A DNA stretch of 64,000 bases, taken from assembly GCA_014379625.1 (NCBI GenBank), contig JACMLJ010000051.1:1-64000 (forward strand). Reading direction: 5' to 3'. The notes below the pieces were generated by a model. The model ran no database searches. It had not been told where the DNA came from and was given only the letters and a program-made list of their open reading frames with translations. This document shows, in pieces, positions 7,532 through 15,384 of this stretch (its first letter is position 1; each line of letters starts with the position of its first letter). Origin of the DNA: Ferruginibacter sp. Lineage in GTDB: Bacteria; Bacteroidota; Bacteroidia; Chitinophagales; Chitinophagaceae. A program made the position numbers and the translations under genes.

Positions 7532-8926
7532 TTACCTGTTAAGGATACGCCACTCTTTCGGGTAATAATTGTTAAAGCGGTTTGGTAAGGCTTTTATCCA
7601 GCCAAGGGGTATTTGCTGGAAAGTTATTAGCAACCAACCCGTACTTGCGGGATCTATTTTTATCTCCTGTCTTCGCAGATACTGCAGGGCGGTTTCTTTA
7701 TCGGCCTCTACACAGGGAATGTCCCGGCTGATGATTGTACTGATTGCTAAATCATGTGCGGGAATTAATTCGTTGCGTATGATGGCCCCCAACTTTACGC
7801 CGGCTTTTTTTATATAAAGTGCCGAACGGATTAACGCTAATTCCTTTTCCATAGGGATGGATAGTGCAATCACTTCTTCGTGTTGCCGGACGTAGAAAAA
7901 ATCATCCCCGTTTTTTAACCAGGGCTTTACTACTTCCATTTCTTTTGAGGATAATCTTTCCCATTTCTCCTTTGCTTTACCTTCCGGCCCGGGCGCATTG
8001 CCTGTTTGCCCTTTCCTAAAAGAAGCGATAAAAAAACCTTCACCTTTCAGTTTATCAGGATAAAAGCGATAGCCGTAAGCGCTGGTTTCCGGGGAGGTGG
8101 TTTCGATAATGTTCCATTCGCTTTTTAACTGATAACGGATAGCCGATAATTGATGCGTTTTTGTAAGCCAGTCACAAATATCTTCATCTTCTTCTACTGA
8201 AAAAGAGCAGGTAGAATAAATCAGAATGCCGCCTTCTTTTAGCGCCGGTAAAACATCCTGCAATATCCTTTGCTGCCGGCCGCTGCATAGCGCTACATTT
8301 TTTTCACTCCATTCATCTATTGCTTTTGGATCTTTTCTGAATAAGCCGCTTCCGCTGCAGGGAGCATCCACCACAATGATATCAAAAAAGTTGGGGAGGC
8401 GTTGAAAGTCTTTTGGGTCATTGTTGGTAACGACCACATTGGGTGCCCCCCACTTGGTTATATTTTCCATTAAAACCGCTACCCGGGTTTTAATGACTTC
8501 ATTGCTTACCAATAAACTTTTACCCGAAATCACCGATTGAATTAAAGTGGATTTTCCGCCCGGCGCTGCGCAGAGGTCCAGTATTTTTATATCCTTCGTA
8601 CCATCCGTTGATTGCTTCATTACTTCTTCCAAAAACATACTGCTTGCTTCCTGAACGTAGTAAGCGCCTGCATGAAAGAGCGGATCAGCAGTAAAGGATG
8701 GCCGGGCTGAAAGATAGTACCCGTTTGTACTCCAGGGAACCGGAGAAATTCCGGCCCCTTCAAAACCTTCGCCGCAAACGGAGGCCTGCAGGGCGGCAGG
8801 TATTTTACCGGTGTTAAATCTTATAGATGTGTTCTGTTCACCGGACTGGTGCACTTTTTCAAAAGCTTCGTTGTCAAAGCCCTTTAAATTAAGGAGTGAG
8901 TTTAAAAGTGCAGATGGAATTTTCAA
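7532..8926 (-). CDS. RsmF/NOL1-type rRNA cytosine-C5 methyltransferase
   Basis: This enzyme class uses SAM to methylate C5 of cytosine in 16S rRNA. Motifs are the SAM loop LDLCAAPGGKSTL, the acidic strand VTNNDPKDF, the proline-cysteine motif VVDAPCSGSGLFRKDP and the catalytic-cysteine motif YSTCSFSVEEDE. A C-terminal RNA-binding-like extension ends the protein. No in-frame ATG exists near the 5' end. I chose the TTG at 8926, which gives MKIPSALLNSLL, because homologues as I recall them begin just before a (A/I)LLxSL segment. A TTG at 8986 would add 20 residues. A second NOL1-type gene is at 28.7 kb. Confidence 0.9.
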   Translation of the reverse strand: MKIPSALLNSLLNLKGFDNEAFEKVHQSGEQNTSIRFNTGKIPAALQASVCGEGFEGAGISPVPWSTNGYYLSARPSFTADPLFHAGAYYVQEASSMFLEEVMKQSTDGTKDIKILDLCAAPGGKSTLIQSVISGKSLLVSNEVIKTRVAVLMENITKWGAPNVVVTNNDPKDFQRLPNFFDIIVVDAPCSGSGLFRKDPKAIDEWSEKNVALCSGRQQRILQDVLPALKEGGILIYSTCSFSVEEDEDICDWLTKTHQLSAIRYQLKSEWNIIETTSPETSAYGYRFYPDKLKGEGFFIASFRKGQTGNAPGPEGKAKEKWERLSSKEMEVVKPWLKNGDDFFYVRQHEEVIALSIPMEKELALIRSALYIKKAGVKLGAIIRNELIPAHDLAISTIISRDIPCVEADKETALQYLRRQEIKIDPASTGWLLITFQQIPLGWIKALPNRFNNYYPKEWRILNR

Positions 8927-9119
8927 TACATGATTTATTGGGAGTGTCTCATTTTTTAAAAATTTTACAGCTATAAAAAGAAGCAAACTTTTTAAAAAAC
9001 AAAGTGGGAAAAGTTACACAATGGTTTGCTGATGAACCGGGCGTGGCAACGATGATGCCATGAATACTTCGGCTCCGCTCTGTACAAATGCCCGTAACGA
9101 AAACAGTTAAAAATAAATC

Positions 9120-10640
9120 CTAAACTGTCTTAATCTCCGCACATAAATCCTGCAAAACTTTTTTCGCATCCCCAAACAACATACTGGTTTTGGGCTGGTA
9201 GAAAAGATCATTTTCGATGCCCGCATAACCGGGTTTCATGCTTCGCTTATTTACAATAACGGTTTTAGCCTGCTCCACTTCCAGGATGGGCATGCCATAA
9301 ATAGGGGATGCAGGATCATTTTTTGCAGCGGGGTTTACCACATCATTGGCCCCCAAAATCAACACTACATCACAGGTTTTAAACTCATCATTGGCCTGTT
9401 CCATTTCCAATAATTTTTCATAATTCACGTCTGCTTCTGCAAGCAATACATTCATATGACCCGGCATACGGCCTGCCACCGGGTGAATGGCATATTTTAC
9501 CTCCACGCCTTTTTCTTCCAGTATCTTTTCCAGTTCATGACAAATATGCTGCGCCTGTGCAACTGCCAATCCATACCCCGGCACGATCATTACTTTATTG
9601 GCAAAGTTCATTACCATGGCCGCATCACTTAAACTAATTTCTTTGTAAGCGCCATGATCTGTTGATGCTGCACCCACTGCCGCCGCTGCACCTCCCCATG
9701 AACCTATGATCACGTTCAGCAAACTACGATTCATCGCTTTACACATCAGTATGGTAAGCAGTGTACCGGCTGCACCTACCAATATACCACCCGTAAGCAT
9801 TGCCTGGTTATCATACATAAATCCGGCACAGGCAGCAGCTACACCGGTAAAGGAATTGAGCAGCGAAATTACCACCGGCATATCGGCGCCGCCAATGGGC
9901 AGTACAAATAAAACACCGTACAATAAAGACAAAGCCAGTATGCCATAAAATAAATAAATATGAAAGGAAGTTATTCCCCAGGCAGATCCTGAACCATCGG
10001 CAAATGGTAACGAGTATCCGCCCAGTCCACTTCCGGTAAAAGGGGTTTTGACAATAAATAATGCCACGGCACACACTAAAACCAGCAAGAAAAACATATT
10101 CAGGTTACGCTGGCCTTTAAAGCTCGTGTCTTTTATTATACCTCTTAATTTTCCCCAGGCAATGATACTGCCTGCAAAAGAAATACTACCAATCACCAAA
10201 CCGGCAACAATGGCAATAACGGAAACAGTGGTCAGTTCTTCGGTTAAAAATATAATGTCACCTACTGGGAGCGTCGCTGTATGCAGGTAATGATTAAACT
10301 CAATCAACGAAATTAACATTGCGCAGGCGCCACCCATACCATTGAACAGGCTAACCATTTCGGGCATCGCCGTCATTTGTATTTTTTTGGCGGAAATAAA
10401 ACCAAGTATTGCCCCGATGGCTAATGCAACAAAAATCAATGTGATATTACTTAAGTGTTCTTTGCTGCCGTCAACCTCGTGTTCAAATAAAAAAATGGTC
10501 CCGAAAATACCAATGGCCATTCCAGCGGCAGCAAGGAGGTTACCCCGTCTTGCAGTTTCAGGATGAGATAACATTTTAAGCCCAAGAATAAAGGTAACGG
10601 ATGCAATAAGATAACAGATTGTAAGTATGTGTATTCCCAT
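9120..10640 (-). CDS. pntB: NAD(P) transhydrogenase subunit beta
   Basis: PntB forms the NADP(H)-binding domain III and most of the proton channel of the membrane transhydrogenase, which uses the proton gradient to drive NADH + NADP+ to NAD+ + NADPH. The 506-aa protein has about nine hydrophobic segments in its first 310 residues and a soluble domain with the motif VPGYGLAVAQAQH. The segments HPVAGRMPGHMNVLLAEA and LGANDVVNPAA are classic for the NADP site. It is the last gene of pntA1-pntA2-pntB. A hairpin lies between pntA2 and pntB. Confidence 0.96.
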   Translation of the reverse strand: MGIHILTICYLIASVTFILGLKMLSHPETARRGNLLAAAGMAIGIFGTIFLFEHEVDGSKEHLSNITLIFVALAIGAILGFISAKKIQMTAMPEMVSLFNGMGGACAMLISLIEFNHYLHTATLPVGDIIFLTEELTTVSVIAIVAGLVIGSISFAGSIIAWGKLRGIIKDTSFKGQRNLNMFFLLVLVCAVALFIVKTPFTGSGLGGYSLPFADGSGSAWGITSFHIYLFYGILALSLLYGVLFVLPIGGADMPVVISLLNSFTGVAAACAGFMYDNQAMLTGGILVGAAGTLLTILMCKAMNRSLLNVIIGSWGGAAAAVGAASTDHGAYKEISLSDAAMVMNFANKVMIVPGYGLAVAQAQHICHELEKILEEKGVEVKYAIHPVAGRMPGHMNVLLAEADVNYEKLLEMEQANDEFKTCDVVLILGANDVVNPAAKNDPASPIYGMPILEVEQAKTVIVNKRSMKPGYAGIENDLFYQPKTSMLFGDAKKVLQDLCAEIKTV

Positions 10641-10660
10641 TTTTTAAAATTTTAGCCCAA

Positions 10661-10685
10661 CCCCGCTATCTGCGGGGCTTTTTGA
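10661..10685. promoter_or_regulatory. GC-rich hairpin between pntA2 and pntB
   Basis: CCCCGC-TATCT-GCGGGG is followed by a five-T run on the plus strand only. The pnt genes are on the minus strand, where no T tract follows, so it is not an ordinary terminator for them. It could be an mRNA processing or stability element, or stop antisense transcription. Confidence 0.5.
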
Positions 10686-10744
10686 CCATTATAGTTTAAT
10701 CTTTATTTTGATAGAAAAGTTACCCCTTCATTGAGTTCCTGCCC

Positions 10745-11080
10745 CTACAACCCGCCTGGGCGAACCGGGGGTTGTTTCTTTTTCTTAAACATTTCCAGCA
10801 TCCGGTCAGTAACCACAAAGCCGCCTACCACATTCAGGGTACCCAGTACTACGGCAAAAAAACCAAGTACAAGGGCAGTATAATTATCTGCCTGCGACTG
10901 GCCCATAACAATGATGGCCCCAATAACTACCACTCCATGGATGGCATTGGCGCCGCTCATTAAAGGCGTATGTAACACACTTGGTACCCGGCCAATTACT
11001 TCTATCCCCAAAAAAACGGACAGGATAACGATGTATATAATTTCAATATGATTGCTGAAAAAATCTAAAACAGATTGCAT
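10745..11080 (-). CDS. pntA2: NAD(P) transhydrogenase subunit alpha, membrane part (alpha-2)
   Basis: The 111-aa protein carries the three to four membrane helices that in E. coli form the C-terminus of PntA. Recognisable segments are FLGIEVIGRVPSVLHTPLMSGANAIHGVVVIGA and, after a helix, LNVVGGFVVTDRMLEMFKKKK. The split alpha subunit is known from Rhodospirillum and other bacteria. It lies between pntA1 and pntB on the same strand. The pntA1-pntA2 gap of 152 bp holds heptad repeats, so the operon may be partly uncoupled. Confidence 0.95.
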   Translation of the reverse strand: MQSVLDFFSNHIEIIYIVILSVFLGIEVIGRVPSVLHTPLMSGANAIHGVVVIGAIIVMGQSQADNYTALVLGFFAVVLGTLNVVGGFVVTDRMLEMFKKKKQPPVRPGGL

Positions 11081-11173
11081 AAGTTGTTTTATTTGGTTCA
11101 GACCTATTGGCCTGTAGTTGGCTATAATTATGTTAAGAGAACTATTATAAATCTATTAGTAATGAGGCGGTTT

Positions 11174-11201
11174 AATCGTGAATGGTCAATGTTCAATGGT
11201 G
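11174..11201. repeat. Heptad repeat cluster in the pntA1-pntA2 gap
   Basis: Units AATCGTG, AATGGTC, AATGTTC and AATGGTG occur in register. A matching cluster in opposite orientation follows at 11226-11250. Confidence 0.78.
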
Positions 11202-11225
11202 AAACAGTAACGGATAGCTATTGAC

Positions 11226-11250
11226 TCTTTGCCTATTGCCCATTGACCAC
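11226..11250. repeat. Heptad repeat overlapping the pntA1 stop codon
   Basis: Units CTTTGCC, TATTGCC and CATTGAC run through the last codons of pntA1 (VVNGQ, stop TAG at 11233-11235 on the minus strand). The repeat therefore supplies the protein's extreme C-terminus. Confidence 0.65.
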
Positions 11251-12360
11251 CGCCAGCACCCTTTCATTCGTGATCTTTCCCTCATGAACAATGCAGGTGC
11301 CTTTCACCAGGTCATCCGCGAAATTGAGGTTCAGTTCCCCATTTTTACTGATGAGCAGTTGTAAAAAATTCAGGATATTCTTTCCATATAATTTGCTTGC
11401 ATCACTAGGCATACCGCCCGGTAACCTTGAGTTGCCAACAATGCTCACCCCTTTATGAATAATGGTTTCATCATTTTGGGTAAGTGCTGTGTTACCACCT
11501 GTAGCAGCGGCGAGGTCAATAATTACAGAGCCGTTCTTCATGGCTTCCATCATTGCAGTAGTAATTAATATGGGTGCTTTTTTGCCCGGGATCTGCGCTG
11601 TAGTAATGATGATATCCGCTTTAGCCACACTTTCGGCGATTTTGGCTTTCTGACGATGCATAAAATCTTCGCTTTGTTCTACCGCATATCCACCTGCCTT
11701 ACTCGCATCGGCAGCACCCTCTACTTCTATGAATTTACCGCCCAGGCTCATTACTTCTTCTTTTACTGCCGGTCTGGTATCAAATACTTCTACTACGGCG
11801 CCCAGTCTTCTGCCTGTGGCAATGGCCTGCAACCCGGCAACACCGGCGCCCAGTATCAACATTTTTGCAGGCGGGATACTACCGGCTGCCGTCATAAACA
11901 TCGGGAAATACTTAGGGAACAAATTTGCCGCAATCAAAACTGCCTTGTAACCTGCAATATTGGCCTGGCTGCTTAATACATCCATTGTTTGGGCCCGGGT
12001 GGTTCGTGGAAGCATGTCCATACTAAATACCGTTACACCTCCTGCAGCGCATTCTTTCATTAAACTATTATTAAACAATGGCTGATAAACCCCCAGTATT
12101 ATTTTAGCTGGCAGGAGAGCGATCTCAGCCTGTGACGGTTCGTTAATGGAAAGGATAAGCGCTGAACCCTTCAGCACTGCGCTTCTATCAGCTATTACCG
12201 CACCCGCTTCAATATATTTTTCATTATTGGCAAATGCCGTCATCCCGGCCTTATCTTCAACAATTACATCAACATTCCATTTTTTAAGGATCGCTATATG
12301 TTCAGGTAAAATGGATACCCGGGTTTCGGGAGATGGTTCTTTTAAAACGCCAATAGTCAT
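11233..12360 (-). CDS. pntA1: NAD(P) transhydrogenase subunit alpha, soluble part (alpha-1)
   Basis: This is the NAD(H)-binding domain I of transhydrogenase, homologous to alanine dehydrogenase. The 375-aa protein starts MTIGVLKEPSPETRVSILPEH, has the RAQTMDVLSSQANIAGYKAV segment and a Rossmann motif LILGAGVAGLQAIATGRRLGA near residue 170, then FDTRPAVKEEVMSLGGKF. It ends without a membrane part, consistent with a three-gene transhydrogenase. The final residues VVNGQ are encoded by heptad-repeat DNA. It lies 32 bp downstream of a methyltransferase gene. Together the pnt genes are a main NADPH source alongside the isocitrate dehydrogenases at 17-20 kb. Confidence 0.95.
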   Translation of the reverse strand: MTIGVLKEPSPETRVSILPEHIAILKKWNVDVIVEDKAGMTAFANNEKYIEAGAVIADRSAVLKGSALILSINEPSQAEIALLPAKIILGVYQPLFNNSLMKECAAGGVTVFSMDMLPRTTRAQTMDVLSSQANIAGYKAVLIAANLFPKYFPMFMTAAGSIPPAKMLILGAGVAGLQAIATGRRLGAVVEVFDTRPAVKEEVMSLGGKFIEVEGAADASKAGGYAVEQSEDFMHRQKAKIAESVAKADIIITTAQIPGKKAPILITTAMMEAMKNGSVIIDLAAATGGNTALTQNDETIIHKGVSIVGNSRLPGGMPSDASKLYGKNILNFLQLLISKNGELNLNFADDLVKGTCIVHEGKITNERVLAVVNGQ

Positions 12361-12392
12361 AATGGAAATAATTGGCGCGAAGTTAACTAAAT

Positions 12393-13190
12393 TTAAAATC
12401 GTATGGTAAAATGTTGCTTAACTTTAAAATCGGGATTGATAAAAACCAGGCCTATAAAAAAAAGATCAACCGTAAGGGTAACAGCAGGGTGTTGCTGAAT
12501 GACTGACCAGGCTGCTTCCATTTCGGCGCTCCAGTGTATGTCGTCAAATACCAAAATGGTGGAAGTTGTTGAATGATTCAATAACTGTTGAAAATATTGC
12601 AGGGTGGGCCCTTTGCGATGGTTGCCGTCTATAAAAACAAAATCCGGTGCTTTTATTTTTTGTAATAGCGGAGGCAGTGTTTTTGCGAAATCGCCTCTTA
12701 TCATTTCAATATTTTTTATTTGCAATGAACGGAAGGTTTCCTGCGCAATGGCAGCGATACTATTGGCCCCTTCGCAGGTAAACAATTGTGCATTTGTATT
12801 TCCAAAAGAAAGATAGGCGCTGGTAATACCAAAAGACGTCCCTAATTCTATGATGGTGGCAGGTTTGTAATACTGAACCATCCTGAATAATAACTGGGCG
12901 TACTTTTTTGGTTTCAATGATGAGTTGGCGATATGCTTTACCATTCGCCTGTTTGTCTTAATTAGTGTAGATCCTGCTCCAAAGTCTGCTACCTCAATCA
13001 ACGATTTATTCAAAGTCAGCTTTTCTCTTTGCAATTCAATTTCAGTATAACAGCCATATTTTTTTTTATCCCTTAATACATTTTTAATGAGATCGAATAC
13101 AAAGGGGGAATGTACACCATGCCCCTTTCCGCTGGAGGCGGAAAGATAATAGCGCAGGTATTTTTTTGCTAATTGAAAATGAGTGTACAA
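12393..13190 (-). CDS. Class I SAM-dependent methyltransferase (O-methyltransferase-like)
   Basis: The core is a Rossmann methyltransferase: IIELGTSFGITSAYLSFGN is the SAM loop, ANSIAAIAQETF the acidic strand region, and DFVFIDGNHRKGPTLQYF the post-IV segment, similar to catechol-type O-methyltransferases. The N-terminal GKGHGVHSPFVFDLI is, as I recall, typical of Bacteroidota members. I chose the TTG at 13190 (MYTHFQLAKKY) because upstream ATGs would overlap folA by 35 to 68 bp and add a sequence unlike the family. The start region itself resembles heptad-repeat DNA. Substrate unknown. Same strand as folA and pntA1. Confidence 0.82.
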   Translation of the reverse strand: MYTHFQLAKKYLRYYLSASSGKGHGVHSPFVFDLIKNVLRDKKKYGCYTEIELQREKLTLNKSLIEVADFGAGSTLIKTNRRMVKHIANSSLKPKKYAQLLFRMVQYYKPATIIELGTSFGITSAYLSFGNTNAQLFTCEGANSIAAIAQETFRSLQIKNIEMIRGDFAKTLPPLLQKIKAPDFVFIDGNHRKGPTLQYFQQLLNHSTTSTILVFDDIHWSAEMEAAWSVIQQHPAVTLTVDLFFIGLVFINPDFKVKQHFTIRF

Positions 13191-13236
13191 ATGAGTAATG
13201 AATAGTGAAAAATAAGATAATGGTATACCGGCGCGC

Positions 13237-13788
13237 TTATTTTTTCTTCCACACCTGGAATGAGTAAGCATATGCATGTTTCTCATCCGTGGGGAAATCT
13301 TCATTGGATATTAATTCCCAAATATTTTCATCGATCACCGGGAAAAAAGTATCCCCATCTACCACAGCGTGTACCCTTGTTAAATAAATAAGATCCGCGA
13401 TGGGCATGGATTGCTTGTAAATTTCACCGCCACCTATTATGAATATTTGTTTAGCATTTGTTTCCGCGGCTTTATGAATTGCATCTTCCAGGTCCGGGGC
13501 CGCTATAGCACCTTCCGCCTTCCAATCCGCCTTGCGGGTGATCACAATATTTATTCTTCCCGGTAAGGGCTTATTCACTTCCGCAAAAGTTTTTCTTCCC
13601 ATAATCACAGGGAAACCCCAGGTAGTATTCTTAAAAAATTTAAGGTCGTTGGGTAAATTCCATACCAGGTGGTTGTTTTTTCCGATGACGTTATTGGTGG
13701 AGGCGGCAACTACAAGACCGATCACCCTGCCATCATCCTGACCCTGACGGGAAGATTTTGTAACTTTTAAATTTGTAGTTTCATTCAT
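13237..13788 (-). CDS. folA: Dihydrofolate reductase
   Basis: It reduces dihydrofolate to tetrahydrofolate with NADPH. Motifs are VVAASTNNVIGKNNHLVWNLPNDLK with the substrate-binding Asp, the cofactor segment VIMGRKTF, and IIGGGEIYKQSM. From the ATG at 13788 it is 183 aa; about 20 residues precede the conserved core, longer than E. coli FolA. An upstream in-frame ATG at 13878 would add 30 residues without family character. It lies 118 bp after thyA, the enzyme that produces its substrate, a common pairing. Confidence 0.94.
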   Translation of the reverse strand: MNETTNLKVTKSSRQGQDDGRVIGLVVAASTNNVIGKNNHLVWNLPNDLKFFKNTTWGFPVIMGRKTFAEVNKPLPGRINIVITRKADWKAEGAIAAPDLEDAIHKAAETNAKQIFIIGGGEIYKQSMPIADLIYLTRVHAVVDGDTFFPVIDENIWELISNEDFPTDEKHAYAYSFQVWKKK

Positions 13789-13906
13789 AATCGTATGAGC
13801 TATGTCTTTTATTTTGTAAAAAGAATTTGGTAATAACCCGATGTATAGTAAGATACTGCTCAATGTCGCATACACCAAACTTCCTCCTGGATTGAGGGAC
13901 TGTTTT

Positions 13907-14737
13907 TTAAACCGCTACCGGCGCCTTGATCGACGGGTGAGACTGGTAATTCAACAACTCAAAATCCTCGTATTTAAAATCGAAAATGTTTTTAACTGCA
14001 GGGTTGATCTTCATTTGTGGCAGGGGAAAGGGTGTTCTGCTTAGTTGCAGGCCTGCCTGTTCAAAATGATTGTTGTACAAATGAACATCGCCGAATGAAT
14101 GAATAAATTCGCCCGGTTCCATATCGCAAACCTGGGCGATCATCATGGTAAGTAAAGCATAGGATGCAATGTTGAAAGGCACTCCAAGGAATACATCTGC
14201 CGAACGCTGGTATAACTGGCAGGAGAGCCTGCGCCTTTGCTCCCCCTTCATGGGGTTAGGGGGTGTTGTATAAAACTGGAACAAACAGTGACAGGGCATG
14301 AGCTTCATCTTTGGAAGATCGGCTACATTCCACGCGCTGATGATCATCCGCCTGCTATCGGGATTATTTTTTATTTGATGGATAAGGTCCTTAACCTGGT
14401 CCACTTCTACGCCGTCTGCTCCCTCCCAGCTACGCCACTGTTTGCCGTAAACCGGTCCCAGGTCGCCATTTTCATCGGCCCATTCATCCCATATTTTTAC
14501 CTGGTGTTCTTTTAAAAAAGCAATATTGGTTTCGCCGCTTAAAAACCAGAGTAGTTCGTAAATAATACTTTTCATGTGACATTTTTTGGTAGTCACCAAT
14601 GGAAAGCCTTTACTAAGGTCGAAACGCAACTGGTGCCCAAAAACACTCCGGGTACCGGTACCCGTCCGGTCACTTTTATCATTACCGGTTTCAATGATAT
14701 GTTTTAGAAGCTGAAGGTATTGCTGCATGGGCTGCAA
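13907..14737 (-). CDS. thyA: Thymidylate synthase with an in-frame insert
   Basis: ThyA methylates dUMP to dTMP using methylene-tetrahydrofolate. The 276-aa protein has the expected segments: [20 protein letters not shown], the catalytic cysteine in [10 protein letters not shown] near residue 149, [20 protein letters not shown], and a final KAPVAV. E. coli ThyA has 264 residues. The excess lies at residues 157-170 ([14 protein letters not shown]), where homologues have about five residues of a surface turn (VADGK in E. coli as I recall). The DNA of that insert (14228-14269) contains the arms CCCCCT/AGGGGG. The catalytic core is intact. folA follows on the same strand. Confidence 0.96.
   Translation of the reverse strand: MQPMQQYLQLLKHIIETGNDKSDRTGTGTRSVFGHQLRFDLSKGFPLVTTKKCHMKSIIYELLWFLSGETNIAFLKEHQVKIWDEWADENGDLGPVYGKQWRSWEGADGVEVDQVKDLIHQIKNNPDSRRMIISAWNVADLPKMKLMPCHCLFQFYTTPPNPMKGEQRRRLSCQLYQRSADVFLGVPFNIASYALLTMMIAQVCDMEPGEFIHSFGDVHLYNNHFEQAGLQLSRTPFPLPQMKINPAVKNIFDFKYEDFELLNYQSHPSIKAPVAV
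14228..14269. repeat. Palindrome-bearing in-frame insert in thyA
   Basis: Arms CCCCCT (14242-14247) and AGGGGG (14258-14263) flank a 10-bp loop. It codes for an extra loop in ThyA. The same pattern of CCCC-rich palindromes is seen inside uvrA. Confidence 0.65.
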
Positions 14738-14851
14738 GTTAACCTAAGTTCTAAAGCAGGCAAAATCATTGCTGTTTTTAAAACAAAATAGCAGGAGAAT
14801 GTGAATGGATTATGCGAATTTTACATAATAACAATATTGACTTTAACCATC

Positions 14852-15307
14852 ATGAACATAACCATCAGAGAAGCTGAAATAAAAGATTGCCATCGTATAA
14901 TGGAACTCGTGCAGGAACTTGCTGAATACGAAAAAGCGCCCGGCGAAATATCTGTAAGCTTTGATCATTTTGTAGATAGTGGTTTTGGGGAAAAGCCTGT
15001 TTGGTGGGCTTTTGTAGCGGAAATCGATAAAAAGGTAGAGGGCTTTGCGCTTTATTATATACGATACAGTACCTGGAAAGGGCAAAGAATGTACCTCGAA
15101 GACCTTGTGGTAACGGAAAAACTAAGGGGAATGGGCGTGGGCCAATTGCTATTTGACAAACTCATTGAAGCAGCAAAAGAAAAACATTTCAGCGGAATGG
15201 CCTGGCAGGTGCTTGAGTGGAATGAACCTGCGATTAATTTTTATAAAAAATTTAGTACTGTAAGGTTTGATGGGGAATGGGTGAACTGCAGTATGGAGCT
15301 GATATAA
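14852..15307 (+). CDS. GNAT N-acetyltransferase, SSAT-like
   Basis: The 151-aa protein has the acetyl-CoA fold: ITIREAEIKDCHRIMELVQELAEYEKAP at the N-terminus, YLEDLVVTEKLRGMGVGQLLFDKL as motif A with the pyrophosphate loop RGMGVG, and WQVLEWNEPAINFYKKF as motif B. The EYEKAP and EDL segments are characteristic of spermidine/spermine (diamine) N1-acetyltransferase-like enzymes. I chose the ATG at 14852 (MNITIREAE) over one 51 bp upstream because it matches the family start. The substrate, a polyamine or thialysine, is inference. Confidence 0.88.
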   Translation: MNITIREAEIKDCHRIMELVQELAEYEKAPGEISVSFDHFVDSGFGEKPVWWAFVAEIDKKVEGFALYYIRYSTWKGQRMYLEDLVVTEKLRGMGVGQLLFDKLIEAAKEKHFSGMAWQVLEWNEPAINFYKKFSTVRFDGEWVNCSMELI

Positions 15308-15384
15308 ATTTTTCCCGTTGAATAGCATACCATATCTTTATAACATTAATCTGTTTTACCCTCATTATCCCTAAACATGCAACT

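Noticed and set aside
13190-13304. Upstream starts of the SAM methyltransferase
   Set aside because: They overlap folA by 35-68 bp and give an N-terminus unlike the family; a TTG at 13190 fits better, though this is not certain.
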